DNA from: Bacteroides acidifaciens
GTDB lineage: Bacteria; Bacteroidota; Bacteroidia; Bacteroidales; Bacteroidaceae
Assembly: GCF_903181435.1 (NCBI RefSeq)
Contig: NZ_CAEUHO010000001.1
Location: 1,054,001 to 1,118,000, forward strand
DNA length: 64,000 bases
Direction of reading: 5' to 3'
Shown: piece after piece, positions 1-8,041 of the stretch
Position numbering within the stretch: position 1 is the stretch's first letter
Layout of the letters: the number at the start of each line of letters is the position of its first letter
The notes under the pieces: generated by a model
What the model was told of the DNA's origin: nothing
Seen by the model: only the letters and a program-made list of their open reading frames with translations
Databases searched by the model: none
Made by a program: the position numbers and the translations under genes

Positions 1-983
1 ACTTCTTTTCCTTTAGGGGATACAGCGATGTCGGTAGCTCCGTTCGCTCTGATTTGGCGGATAATGTCTTTGTCGTTCTTGTCCGACAGGATGGTGATGT
101 TCACTTTCTGCGGTTTGCCGTCCGGAACAAGTGTGTAGATTTCACCGTTGTAACCGTAGCAGAGCTTGCCATCTGCGGCTACGCTTAAAAAGCGGACGGG
201 ATGCTTGGTATGGAAAGTAATCTGCTTGGCGGTAGCAGCTCCAAGAGTGCGTTGGAATACATTGAAAGAACCTTTTTCCTCACTCAAGTAATAGAATGAC
301 TGCCCGTCGGGAGCCCATACCGGTTCGCGGTCTTCACCGCCGAAAGTCGTTTGCTTTTGGTAGACGGGTGTTTTTCCGGGGGTATAGCTCCAGATGTCGC
401 GGGCGATGGGGGATACCTGATGCTTGCGCCAGTAGTCTTCATATCCTTTTTTATCCTGATAGAGTATCATTCCGTCTTTGTTGATGGAGATACATTCCAT
501 AGGCATGGATGAGAACATGACGGGGCGTCCGCCTGTCACGGCCACTTCATATACCTGCTGGAACTGGCCGGAAGGAAATCCGGCGTCTTCGGTAGAAGGA
601 GCGATATTGGCTGTGAACAAGATATGCTTATTGTCCTTGTAGGCAATGGGCTTCTCACTGCCGGAGTGGGTAGTCAGCCGTTGGGGGACTCCGCCGTCTT
701 TGGATACGGTGAAAACATCCAGACTTCCCATGCGGTCGGACGCAAAGGCGATTTGTTTTCCATCGGGACTCCATACCGGTTCTGTGTCAAAAGCCGGATT
801 AGTAGTGATTTGTGTTGCACGTCCGCCGGTTGTCGGTACGGTGTAGATGTCTCCTTTGTAAGTGAAGGCAATGGTTGTGCCGTCCGGGGAAAGAGCACAA
901 TGACGCATCCATAACGGGGAGTCTTGTGCTGCGATTGCTCCTGCAAAGCATAGGGCAAAAGCACTGAGTAGTAGTTTCTTCAT
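1..983 (-). CDS. Tricorn-like S41 peptidase, N-terminal part (cut by window edge)
   Basis: I translated the minus strand from the ATG at 983. It opens with a signal peptide (MKKLLLSAFALCFAGAIAAQ) and then runs in frame to the window edge. The visible 327 residues hold repeated beta-propeller blades of the PD40/TolB type, recognisable by recurring WSPDGKQIAF, ALSPDGTTIAF and WAPDGQSFYY motifs. In Bacteroides this N-terminus belongs to proteins of about 1,080 aa annotated as Tricorn protease homologs, with C-terminal PDZ and S41 serine peptidase domains. Those catalytic parts would lie left of position 1 and are not seen. The predicted site is the periplasm, with peptide degradation as the inferred role. 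It lies 55 nt behind the YihY gene on the same strand and may be co-transcribed. A propeller-only protein cannot be excluded from this fragment. Confidence 0.82.
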   Translation of the reverse strand, partial: MKKLLLSAFALCFAGAIAAQDSPLWMRHCALSPDGTTIAFTYKGDIYTVPTTGGRATQITTNPAFDTEPVWSPDGKQIAFASDRMGSLDVFTVSKDGGVPQRLTTHSGSEKPIAYKDNKHILFTANIAPSTEDAGFPSGQFQQVYEVAVTGGRPVMFSSMPMECISINKDGMILYQDKKGYEDYWRKHQVSPIARDIWSYTPGKTPVYQKQTTFGGEDREPVWAPDGQSFYYLSEEKGSFNVFQRTLGAATAKQITFHTKHPVRFLSVAADGKLCYGYNGEIYTLVPDGKPQKVNITILSDKNDKDIIRQIRANGATDIAVSPKGKE

Positions 984-1038
984 TTTTTCTAATATAATTG
1001 TGTTTAAATTCATTTTCGCGATTTAAGGCTGCGCTTTC

Positions 1039-2358
1039 TTACAAGTCTTTCAGTAGTACCTTGCTTGCCTTTTTATAGTATTCCTCTCTGGATTCGGTCA
1101 GCACTTTCCACTCGTCACTGAATTCTTCGTCTTTATCAATCTTGAAGTTTTCCGAACCGTAGGTGTCCAGGCGGTCGAGCAGAATAGCTACGTTCAGTTG
1201 GTTGATATCCATTGACGGCTGATAGCCGATTTCCTCGCTTTTGGTATCCGTGACGACTTCGTGAATCAAGTTTATCTCCTGCAATTGATAAAGCACCTGG
1301 TTGGTGAGCCGAATCGGTATCTTATGTTCTTCCGATATTCCCAAAGCCGTATAAGGCGGCTCGTTCTTTTCGAACCGTTTGGCTATGAGAGACATAATCA
1401 GAATCGAAATAAAGTCGCGGTAACGCCGGCTGATATTGCGGGTGTCCTGGTCGAAGCTGAAACTTTGGATGTTCTGTCCCGCGTATGTCAGTTCCGCTCC
1501 GAACAGGCAGATAGTCCAGGATATTTGCAACCAGAGCAGGAACAATGGTAAGGCGGCAAAACTACCATAGATAGCATTGTACTTCGATACTCCCAACTGG
1601 CTGCTGATATATAGGTACTGGAAAACCTGATAGGCGCTTCCCGCCAGGACTCCTGCGATAAATGCATGCTTGAATTTTACCTTTGTGTTCGGCATAAAGA
1701 TATACAACCCTGTGAACATCAGCCAGGTCAAAACGAAAGGGATAAGGCGTATCGAGAATTTCATGATAGGAGCCAGCAGCACGAAGTCATCCATCTGCTT
1801 GAGCATGGTGCTCACGAAAATGGAAAGACCACCGGAAACTACAATCAGAATCGGCATCAACAGGAACATGGAGAAGTAATCTGTAATCTTGCGGTACATG
1901 GAACGTGCTTTCTTCACTTCCCAGATACGGTTAAATGTGATTTCTATATTGCTGACCAGGTTGATAACTGTCCATAACAACATCACCAGACCGATTCCGA
2001 TGAACAGACCGCCTTTGGTTTGTGAAAGATATGAATCTACAAAAGTGAGGATGGCTTCCGTGGTTTCTATGTTTCCTCCGAACCCGTTGCGCAATTGATA
2101 TTCCATCAAGCTGTCGAACCCGAATCCGCGTGCAATGGCGAACAGGATAGCGAGTATCGGGACAATGGCAAGCAGGGTGCTGTATGTCAGAGCCGATGCC
2201 TTATTTGCCATCCGGTCTTTTGTGAATCGGTTGATACAGAGATAAATGGTCTTAATAATGTTGTAGAGCGAGAACTTAGTCCTGGTCACTTCACCTTCCG
2301 TAATGCGCCAAATGTCATACGTGAGGAATTTCCATATATCGGTGAATTTCTTCTTCAT
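1039..2358 (-). CDS. YihY/BrkB family inner-membrane protein
   Basis: This 439-aa protein has the YihY/virulence factor BrkB layout. A cytoplasmic N-terminus (about 55 aa) carries the ASALTYSTLLAIVPILA segment, and about six hydrophobic segments follow between residues 60 and 310, including the conserved NAIYGSFAALPLFLLWLQ stretch. A hydrophilic C-terminal tail of about 130 aa follows, common in Bacteroidetes members. The family's function is unsettled (it was once misnamed RNase BN); a transporter-like or envelope role is inferred. The start at 2358 is only about 23 nt downstream of the RNase P RNA gene on the same strand. That leaves no room for an independent promoter, so readthrough from rnpB or a promoter inside it is likely. 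The Tricorn-like gene follows. Confidence 0.9.
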   Translation of the reverse strand: MKKKFTDIWKFLTYDIWRITEGEVTRTKFSLYNIIKTIYLCINRFTKDRMANKASALTYSTLLAIVPILAILFAIARGFGFDSLMEYQLRNGFGGNIETTEAILTFVDSYLSQTKGGLFIGIGLVMLLWTVINLVSNIEITFNRIWEVKKARSMYRKITDYFSMFLLMPILIVVSGGLSIFVSTMLKQMDDFVLLAPIMKFSIRLIPFVLTWLMFTGLYIFMPNTKVKFKHAFIAGVLAGSAYQVFQYLYISSQLGVSKYNAIYGSFAALPLFLLWLQISWTICLFGAELTYAGQNIQSFSFDQDTRNISRRYRDFISILIMSLIAKRFEKNEPPYTALGISEEHKIPIRLTNQVLYQLQEINLIHEVVTDTKSEEIGYQPSMDINQLNVAILLDRLDTYGSENFKIDKDEEFSDEWKVLTESREEYYKKASKVLLKDL

Positions 2359-2380
2359 GGCTCAGATTTTTAAAAAGAAA

Positions 2381-2748
2381 AAGCAGTCAGCCTGTAAGCC
2401 GAGTTCTGTACCTTATATAAATAAGGTGTCTGTCATTTATCTGAGTGGCGTGTCACCACGACACTTTAGCGGTCTACCCTCCGACATGGAGCGAGCAACT
2501 CTCATAACGCCGGTTTACATGACCTTACAACTCCTAAGACGTACAGCCCGACATGTCACCATGCGGCTGGTGGGCTTTTACCCCACCTTCTCACCCTTAC
2601 CTCTCCCCGAAAGGAGCGGCGGTTATTTTCTTCTACGTTACTCTACCCTCGCGGACAGCTTTCTGTTAGGAAGTAGGATGCTCTATGTTGCCCGGACTTT
2701 CCTCCTGCACGAAACATGCACGCGACAGACCGGCCAACTGCTTTAGAC
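2381..2748 (-). ncRNA. rnpB: RNase P RNA (class A)
   Basis: The minus strand carries the conserved RNase P core. The GAGGAAAGTCCGGGC box (plus positions 2690-2704) is followed, near the 3' end, by ACAGAACTCGGCTTACAGG (2390-2409), which pairs with it to form P4. Other family hallmarks are the GGTAAGGGTGAGAAGGTG region and GTAAACCGGCG. This is the catalytic RNA that matures tRNA 5' ends. A -7 box sits just upstream at 2752-2759. Ends are estimated from the conserved helices and may be off by several bases. The 3' end runs into a T-rich tract directly before the YihY start codon. Confidence 0.95.
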
Positions 2749-2751
2749 TGC

Positions 2752-2759
2752 AAAAGTAC
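2752..2759 (-). promoter_or_regulatory. -7 promoter element for rnpB
   Basis: The minus strand reads TACTTTTG, an exact match to the Bacteroides -7 consensus TAnnTTTG. It lies immediately upstream of the inferred 5' end of RNase P RNA. No convincing -33 TTTG is visible. Confidence 0.7.
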
Positions 2760-2810
2760 GTCATTTATTTTGTTTTAGCGAAAGAATGTGTCATAAATAG
2801 AAATAATTTC

Positions 2811-2818
2811 TACCTTTG
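2811..2818 (+). promoter_or_regulatory. -7 promoter element for the NlpC/P60 gene
   Basis: TACCTTTG matches TAnnTTTG and lies 22 nt before the ATG chosen at 2840. It overlaps the alternative upstream ATG at 2816, which supports the downstream start. Confidence 0.65.
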
Positions 2819-2839
2819 CTATCCATAAAATGTGATTCG

Positions 2840-3820
2840 ATGAAGAAAAATATCCTCTTTTTCTGCTATTTTCTAGTGATTGGCGCAATAAGCCTGAAAG
2901 CTCAGGAGATACGTCCCATGCCTGCCGACTCCGCTTATGGCGTAGTGCATGTTTCTGTCTGCAATATGCGCGAAGAAGGCAAGTTTACTTCCGGCATGAG
3001 TACGCAGGCATTATTAGGAATGCCCGTCAAGGTGCTTCAATATACGGGATGGTACGAGATTCAGACGCCGGACGATTACACCGGATGGGTGCACCGCATG
3101 GTAATCACACCCATGTCAAAAGAACAATATAATGAATGGAATCATGCGGAAAAGATAGTAGTCACTTCTCATTACGGATTCACCTACGAGAGACCGGACG
3201 AGAAATCGCAGACCGTTTCTGATGTGGTAGCAGGCAATCGTCTGAAGTGGGAAGGAAATAAAGGGCATTTTTATAAAGTATCTTACCCGGACGGTCGTCA
3301 AGCCTATATCCCCAAATCTATCTCGCAACCTGAAAGCAAATGGAGAGCGTCACTGAAACAGGACGTTGAAAGTATTATTGAAACGGCTTATACCCTGATG
3401 GGAGTTCCTTATCTTTGGGCGGGAACTTCTTCGAAAGGGGTGGATTGTAGCGGTTTGGTTCGGACGGTGCTTTTTATGCACGATATCATCATTCCGAGAG
3501 ATGCGTCCCAACAGGCATATGTGGGGGAACGTATCGAGATTGCGTCTGACTTCTCCAATGTGCAGCGCGGAGATTTGGTGTTCTTTGGTAGGAAAGCCAC
3601 TGCCGGACGAAAGGAAGGAATCTCTCATGTCGGCATCTATCTCGGAGATAAGCAGTTTATCCATGCTTTGGGAGACGTTCATATCAACAGTTTTGAGCCT
3701 GCGGATAAGAACTATGACGAGTTCAACACGAAACGTCTGCTTTTTGCTGTTCGCTTCCTATCTTATATTAATAAGGAGAAGGGGATGAATACTACGGATA
3801 ATAATCCTTATTATAAATGA
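2840..3820 (+). CDS. NlpC/P60 gamma-D-glutamyl-diamino acid endopeptidase
   Basis: This 326-aa exported protein has a signal peptide ending near ISLKAQ, two SH3-like domains (about residues 30-165) and a C-terminal NlpC/P60 cysteine peptidase domain. The triad is visible as C203 (VDCSGLV), H263 (SHVGIYL) and H275 (HALGD). The family cuts the gamma-D-Glu bond of cell-wall peptides (YkfC or dipeptidyl-peptidase VI type) during peptidoglycan recycling, probably in the periplasm. I chose the start at 2840 rather than the in-frame ATG 24 nt upstream, because only this start gives an N-terminal signal peptide and the upstream one overlaps the -7 box. A leader remnant of a lost gene follows 23 nt downstream; dipeptide epimerase is the partner expected there. 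Confidence 0.92.
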   Translation: MKKNILFFCYFLVIGAISLKAQEIRPMPADSAYGVVHVSVCNMREEGKFTSGMSTQALLGMPVKVLQYTGWYEIQTPDDYTGWVHRMVITPMSKEQYNEWNHAEKIVVTSHYGFTYERPDEKSQTVSDVVAGNRLKWEGNKGHFYKVSYPDGRQAYIPKSISQPESKWRASLKQDVESIIETAYTLMGVPYLWAGTSSKGVDCSGLVRTVLFMHDIIIPRDASQQAYVGERIEIASDFSNVQRGDLVFFGRKATAGRKEGISHVGIYLGDKQFIHALGDVHINSFEPADKNYDEFNTKRLLFAVRFLSYINKEKGMNTTDNNPYYK

Positions 3821-3843
3821 TTTCATCTATCATCTATTAAAGC

Positions 3844-3918
3844 ATGCAGAATAGAAGAGATTTTTTGAAAACAGAGACTTTGGCAGCTTGGGGGGCAGGG
3901 TTAGTGGGCTTTTTCTGA
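3844..3918 (+). pseudogene. Tat-leader remnant, probably of a dipeptide epimerase gene
   Basis: A 24-codon open frame, MQNRRDFLKTETLAAW followed by GAGLVGFF and TGA, has the form of a Tat signal peptide (NRRDFLK, then a hydrophobic stretch) but no mature protein after it. It begins 23 nt after the NlpC/P60 stop. From knowledge of related Bacteroides genomes, a Tat-exported L-Ala-D/L-Glu (chloromuconate-type) epimerase usually sits between the NlpC/P60 gene and htrA. I infer that the body of that gene was deleted and only the leader remains. Identity of the lost gene is inference from synteny; the truncated leader itself is direct observation. Confidence 0.6.
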
Positions 3919-4137
3919 CTTTACTGAATGAATGTCAGAGTGTTAATGCCATCTGACATACAACGAATGTAAATTTGTCAGGTGCTGTCGTTAACCGCTG
4001 TTAAGCCCTAAATATTCTCTGTTAAAAGAGGACAAAAAAGCGTGACAAGTAGAATAAGTGAACGATATTTGTTATTATTTTAACGTCGTAAAAGTTAAAA
4101 CAATGTCGAATATTAACATTTTAAAGAATTATAAATC
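3919..4137 (+). promoter_or_regulatory. Upstream region of htrA with repeated TGTCAG/CTGACA motifs
   Basis: TGTCAG occurs at 3933-3938 and 3976-3981, and its complement CTGACA at 3953-3958. The last two form an inverted repeat with a 17-nt spacer. A consensus -7 box is not evident; the closest is GATATTTG near 4064-4071. The rest is AT-rich. A stress-response operator is possible but untested. Confidence 0.35.
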
Positions 4138-5673
4138 ATGAAACAGACAACAAAGAACATTCTGGGAGTAGGAGCAATCGTTCTTCTTAGCTCAGGAGTT
4201 GCAGGATTGACAACCTACAAATTGTTGCAATTCAACCAGACTGCCACAGAGACATCTTTTAATGAGATGTTCAAGCAGAATCCCAATGTGAAATTGGCTG
4301 CTTTTGATGCTGTGAACGCTCAACCTATTGATTTGACTCAGGCTGCGGAAAACTCTCTCCATGCTGTTGTACATATAAGGTCTACCCAAGAAGCTAAAAC
4401 AAGAACCGTTCAGCAGGCGCCAGACATCTTCGATTTCTTCTTCGGTGACGGACGCGGACAGCAACGTCAGATACAATCTCAGCCTCGGGTAGGTTTCGGT
4501 TCGGGAGTTATCATCTCAAAAGACGGCTATATCGTGACGAATAACCACGTAATTGAAGGCGCGGATGAAATCAGTGTGAAACTGAATGACAACCGTGAGT
4601 TCAAAGGCCGTGTGATTGGTACTGACCCCAGTACCGACCTTGCATTGGTGAAAATTGAAGGGGATGAGTTCCCGACTATTCCGGTTGGAGACTCCGAAGC
4701 ATTGAAAGTAGGAGAGTGGGTATTGGCAGTAGGTAACCCGTTCAACCTGAACTCTACTGTAACCGCTGGTATCGTAAGTGCCAAAGCCCGTTCACTGGGA
4801 GTATATAGTGGTGGTATAGAATCATTCATCCAGACAGATGCCGCTATCAACCAAGGTAACAGTGGTGGTGCACTGGTGAATGCGAAAGGGGAACTGGTAG
4901 GAATCAACTCCGTGCTTTCTTCTCCGACAGGAGCATATGCAGGATATGGTTTCGCAATCCCGACCAGTATTATGACGAAAGTTATTGCCGACCTCAAACA
5001 GTATGGAACTGTACAGCGTGCATTGCTCGGTATCCGTGGTGGCTCTATCGGCAGCAGTTTGATGGACGACCGCCAGCCGATTGACAAATCCGGTAAGACA
5101 TTGGCTGACAAAGCTAAGGAACTGGGTGTGGTAGATGGTGTATGGGTTTCTGAAATCGTTGAAAACGGTTCTGCATCCGGTGCTGACATCAAAGTGGATG
5201 ACGTAATTATCGGCTTGGATAATAAAAAGGTATCTAATATGGCGGACTTGCAGGAAGCTATCGCTAAACATCGTCCGGGTGATAAGGTGAAAGTGAAACT
5301 GGTACGTGACAAGAAGGAAAAGACCGTTGAAGTGACGTTGAAGAACGAACAGGGCACTACCAAGATTGTGAAGGACGCAGGTATGGAAATCCTGGGAGCT
5401 GCTTTCAAAGAGTTGCCGGATGACTTGAAGAAGCAATTGAATCTGGGGTACGGTCTGCAAGTGACAGGAGTTTCTTCCGGCAAGATGTCAGATGCGGGAG
5501 TTCGTAAAGGTTTCATTATCCTGAAAGCAAACGACCAGCCGATGCGCAAAGTCAGCGACCTCGAAGAAGTAATGAAAGCTGCCGTTAAATCACCGAATCA
5601 GGTGTTGTTCCTGACTGGTGTGTTCCCGTCTGGTAAACGCGGATACTTCGCAGTTGACTTGACTCAGGAATAA
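4138..5673 (+). CDS. htrA: HtrA/DegQ-type periplasmic serine protease-chaperone
   Basis: This 511-aa protein starts with a signal or anchor segment (residues about 8-30), followed by a trypsin-like protease domain and two PDZ domains (about 290-400 and 415-505). The catalytic triad is directly visible: H137 (TNNHVIEG), D167 (STDLALVKIE) and S242 (NQGNSGGALV). The family degrades or refolds damaged envelope proteins. The region before the protease domain contains an FDFFFGDGR segment, probably the regulatory LA loop. It is monocistronic: a strong terminator follows the stop and rpoD has its own promoter. Confidence 0.95.
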   Translation: MKQTTKNILGVGAIVLLSSGVAGLTTYKLLQFNQTATETSFNEMFKQNPNVKLAAFDAVNAQPIDLTQAAENSLHAVVHIRSTQEAKTRTVQQAPDIFDFFFGDGRGQQRQIQSQPRVGFGSGVIISKDGYIVTNNHVIEGADEISVKLNDNREFKGRVIGTDPSTDLALVKIEGDEFPTIPVGDSEALKVGEWVLAVGNPFNLNSTVTAGIVSAKARSLGVYSGGIESFIQTDAAINQGNSGGALVNAKGELVGINSVLSSPTGAYAGYGFAIPTSIMTKVIADLKQYGTVQRALLGIRGGSIGSSLMDDRQPIDKSGKTLADKAKELGVVDGVWVSEIVENGSASGADIKVDDVIIGLDNKKVSNMADLQEAIAKHRPGDKVKVKLVRDKKEKTVEVTLKNEQGTTKIVKDAGMEILGAAFKELPDDLKKQLNLGYGLQVTGVSSGKMSDAGVRKGFIILKANDQPMRKVSDLEEVMKAAVKSPNQVLFLTGVFPSGKRGYFAVDLTQE

Positions 5674-5724
5674 GGTATAAAATAAGGTAATAAGATTCAG
5701 GATAAGCTAATGAAATAGAAAAAG

Positions 5725-5758
5725 GATGCCGACGGACAACTTGTCGGCATCTCTTTTT
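5725..5758 (+). terminator. Rho-independent terminator of htrA
   Basis: GATGCCGAC (5725-5733) pairs with GTCGGCATC (5743-5751), followed by TCTTTTTG. Confidence 0.85.
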
Positions 5759-5798
5759 GTTTTATTAGTAGAAAAATTTAGTGTAAAAGTTACTTAAT

Positions 5799-5832
5799 TT
5801 TGTATGTTAACAAATTATTTGTCGTAACTTTG
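5799..5832 (+). promoter_or_regulatory. rpoD promoter
   Basis: TTTG at 5799-5802 (-33 element) and TAACTTTG at 5825-5832 (-7 element) are separated by 22 nt, close to the Bacteroides optimum. The start codon lies 24 nt downstream. Confidence 0.75.
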
Positions 5833-5855
5833 CACTCCAAATCTGTTTTTAAAGA

Positions 5856-6716
5856 ATGAGACAACTAAAGATTACCAAAAGTATCACTAACAGAGAGAGC
5901 GCTTCTCTTGACAAGTATTTGCAGGAAATCGGCCGTGAAGACCTGATTACTGTCGAGGAAGAAGTAGAACTCGCTCAACGCATTCGTAAGGGTGACCGTG
6001 TGGCATTAGAGAAACTGACACGTGCCAATCTTCGTTTCGTCGTATCTGTGGCCAAACAGTACCAGAACCAGGGTTTGAGTTTGCCTGACTTGATTAATGA
6101 AGGCAATTTAGGACTGATAAAGGCTGCCGAAAAGTTTGATGAAACACGTGGATTCAAGTTTATCAGCTACGCTGTATGGTGGATTCGTCAGTCTATTCTG
6201 CAAGCATTGGCGGAGCAGTCACGTATTGTCCGTCTCCCGTTGAACCAGGTAGGTTCGCTGAATAAAATCAGCAAAGCCTTCTCGAAGTTTGAACAGGAAA
6301 ACGAGCGGCGTCCGTCTCCTGAGGAGTTGGCAGACGAGCTGGAAATCCCGGTTGATAAAATCTCTGATACACTGAAGGTGTCCGGCCGTCATATTTCGGT
6401 GGATGCGCCTTTTGTGGAAGGAGAAGATAACAGCCTGCTGGATGTGTTGGTGAACGATGATTCGCCTATGGCGGACCGTTCTCTGGTTAATGAGTCTCTT
6501 GCGAGGGAAATTGATAGAGCTCTTTCTACGTTAACCGATAGGGAAAAAGAAATCATTCAGATGTTTTTCGGTATCGGACAACAGGAAATGACGTTAGAGG
6601 AAATCGGCGATAAGTTTGGTCTCACACGTGAGCGCGTTCGCCAGATTAAAGAAAAAGCAATTAGAAGACTAAGACAAAGTAATCGTAGTAAATTGCTCAA
6701 ATCTTACTTGGGATAA
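5856..6716 (+). CDS. rpoD: Primary sigma factor, sigma-70 family
   Basis: This 286-aa sigma factor has region 1.2 ([12 protein letters not shown]), region 2 with [15 protein letters not shown] and the -10-recognition helix [10 protein letters not shown], regions 3.0-3.1, and a C-terminal region 4 helix-turn-helix ([19 protein letters not shown]). Region 1.1 and the non-conserved insertion found in E. coli RpoD are absent. That is normal for Bacteroidetes primary sigma factors, which recognise TTTG/TAnnTTTG promoters like those annotated here. It directs RNA polymerase to housekeeping promoters. It is flanked by its own promoter and terminator, so it is probably monocistronic. Confidence 0.95.
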   Translation: MRQLKITKSITNRESASLDKYLQEIGREDLITVEEEVELAQRIRKGDRVALEKLTRANLRFVVSVAKQYQNQGLSLPDLINEGNLGLIKAAEKFDETRGFKFISYAVWWIRQSILQALAEQSRIVRLPLNQVGSLNKISKAFSKFEQENERRPSPEELADELEIPVDKISDTLKVSGRHISVDAPFVEGEDNSLLDVLVNDDSPMADRSLVNESLAREIDRALSTLTDREKEIIQMFFGIGQQEMTLEEIGDKFGLTRERVRQIKEKAIRRLRQSNRSKLLKSYLG

Positions 6717-6754
6717 GTAAGAAATATCAGTTTCTGAAAGAAAAAAAGAATTTG

Positions 6755-6809
6755 AGCCGCATAAGTCGCACTTTTCATATCGAAGAATGTACTTATGCGG
6801 CTTTTTATT
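6755..6809 (+). terminator. Terminator of rpoD
   Basis: AGCCGCATAAGT (6755-6766) pairs with ACTTATGCGGCT (6791-6802), followed by TTTTATTT. Confidence 0.85.
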
Positions 6810-6859
6810 TGATAACCGTTTCGTTGTTTTTGTCTTAATGCTATGTTAATGTTGCCCCT

Positions 6860-7480
6860 ATGAAGAAGTTTGTTTTAATCCTTTCTATTCTTATCGTCAT
6901 GGGCGTGGGATGGATGGCGTACGGGAGATGTACTGCCTCGAAAACGGCTGTGCCTGCCAAAACCGAACAACGTTTGCGGGAAAAAGCACAGGCGGCAAAG
7001 GCTTACTGCTCGAAAAACGGATATAATATGAATTATTGTTTTCTGGTGGATTTCAGTATTCATTCGGGCAGAAGGCGGTTCTTTGTCTGGGATATGAAGG
7101 GGGATTCTATCAAATATGCCAGCTTGTGTGCGCATGGATACGGTAAAAACAGTACGGTTTCCAAACCGGTTTTCAGTAATGTGGAAGGGAGTTATTGTTC
7201 TTCTTTGGGGAAGTATAAGGTAGGGATATGTTCGTACAGTAAATGGGGAATCAATGTACATTACAAATTGCACGGATTGGAAGCGACGAATGACAATGCT
7301 TTCAAGCGCATCATTGTTCTTCATTCTTATTCCCCTATGCCTGAGGCGGAAGTTTATCCGATGCATCTTCCGTTAGGTATCAGCCAGGGATGTCCTGTAA
7401 TCTCCGATAATATAATGAGGAAAGTCAATGTATTGCTCAAGACTGAAAAGAAACCTGTGCTATTATGGGTCTATGACTAA
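6860..7480 (+). CDS. L,D-transpeptidase catalytic-domain family protein (YkuD_2 type)
   Basis: This 206-aa exported protein has an N-terminal signal or anchor (residues 1-22). Its catalytic domain resembles the murein L,D-transpeptidase catalytic-domain family. The putative nucleophile C178 lies in SQGCPVIS and the conserved histidine H155 in IIVLHSYS. Such enzymes make or edit 3-3 cross-links or attach partners to peptidoglycan; many Bacteroides members have no proven activity. It is a single gene with a weak hairpin (AGAGG/CCTCT plus T-run, 7506-7526) after it. Confidence 0.8.
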   Translation: MKKFVLILSILIVMGVGWMAYGRCTASKTAVPAKTEQRLREKAQAAKAYCSKNGYNMNYCFLVDFSIHSGRRRFFVWDMKGDSIKYASLCAHGYGKNSTVSKPVFSNVEGSYCSSLGKYKVGICSYSKWGINVHYKLHGLEATNDNAFKRIIVLHSYSPMPEAEVYPMHLPLGISQGCPVISDNIMRKVNVLLKTEKKPVLLWVYD

Positions 7481-7528
7481 GAAATGCTATTTCTTCAAGA
7501 TAAATAGAGGTTGTTTCCTCTTTTTTGT

Positions 7529-7536
7529 TACCTTTG
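7529..7536 (+). promoter_or_regulatory. -7 promoter element
   Basis: TACCTTTG matches TAnnTTTG and lies 21 nt before the ATG at 7558. It rules out an alternative TTG start at 7525, which would lie inside the promoter. Confidence 0.65.
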
Positions 7537-7557
7537 CCACAATTAAAATTATATGAT

Positions 7558-7959
7558 ATGAAATACGTAAAAATACTATTTGCCATCGCACTTGTGTTTA
7601 CCATGTGCTCCGCTTTTTCCTTGAAAAAAGACCATTCTAAACCCGTTTATGCTTTTGGAATCTCCGCCTCATTTACCGATTCGGTAGTTTACTTCACGGA
7701 TATTCAGGTGTTGGACAGTGCAAAAGTTAGCAAGGAGGGATTTTTGGCTCACCGTGAATTGTATAGTTATCAGTTGAAGAATTTCTTGGAAGATAATCAA
7801 TTGCAGCAGAATAGTACTTGTATGATTTACTTCTCGGAAAACAGGAAGAAGCTGGAGAAGGAAGCAACTAAGATTTTGAATAAGTATAAAAGGAATAATA
7901 GAATAACAGTGTCGCGGATTGATTCTGAAAAATTCCACTTTATAAAACCGGAAGAGTAA
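7558..7959 (+). CDS. Small exported protein of unknown function
   Basis: This 133-aa protein has a clear signal peptide (MKYVKILFAIALVFTMCSAF) and a hydrophilic mature part of about 110 aa. I do not recognise a catalytic motif. The mature region alternates short beta-like and charged helical segments (FSENRKKLEKEATKILNKYK). Related small proteins are common singletons in Bacteroides. It has its own promoter and a hairpin terminator, so it appears monocistronic. Function unknown. Confidence 0.75.
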   Translation: MKYVKILFAIALVFTMCSAFSLKKDHSKPVYAFGISASFTDSVVYFTDIQVLDSAKVSKEGFLAHRELYSYQLKNFLEDNQLQQNSTCMIYFSENRKKLEKEATKILNKYKRNNRITVSRIDSEKFHFIKPEE

Positions 7960-7981
7960 TAATCGAATTGTTAATATGGTA

Positions 7982-8011
7982 AGAGATGTAGTTCTGCATC
8001 TCTTATTTTTT
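7982..8011 (+). terminator. Terminator hairpin
   Basis: AGAGATG (7982-7988) pairs with CATCTCT (7997-8003), followed by TATTTTTTTA. Confidence 0.7.
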
Positions 8012-8019
8012 TATCTTTG
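8012..8019 (+). promoter_or_regulatory. -7 promoter element for the clostripain-family gene
   Basis: TATCTTTG matches TAnnTTTG and lies 22 nt upstream of the ATG at 8042. It also argues against the longer open frame from 7976. Confidence 0.65.
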
Positions 8020-8041
8020 TTGCGTTAGAAATAAAAGTGTT

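Noticed and set aside
2303..2746. 147-aa plus-strand frame across RNase P RNA
   Set aside because: The region is explained by conserved RNase P RNA structure on the minus strand.
4527..5549. 340-aa minus-strand frame opposite htrA
   Set aside because: It is a mirror of the well-supported htrA gene, whose catalytic triad and domains are visible on the plus strand.
7525..7557. Upstream TTG start for the small exported protein
   Set aside because: It overlaps the -7 promoter element and would remove the signal peptide from the N-terminus.
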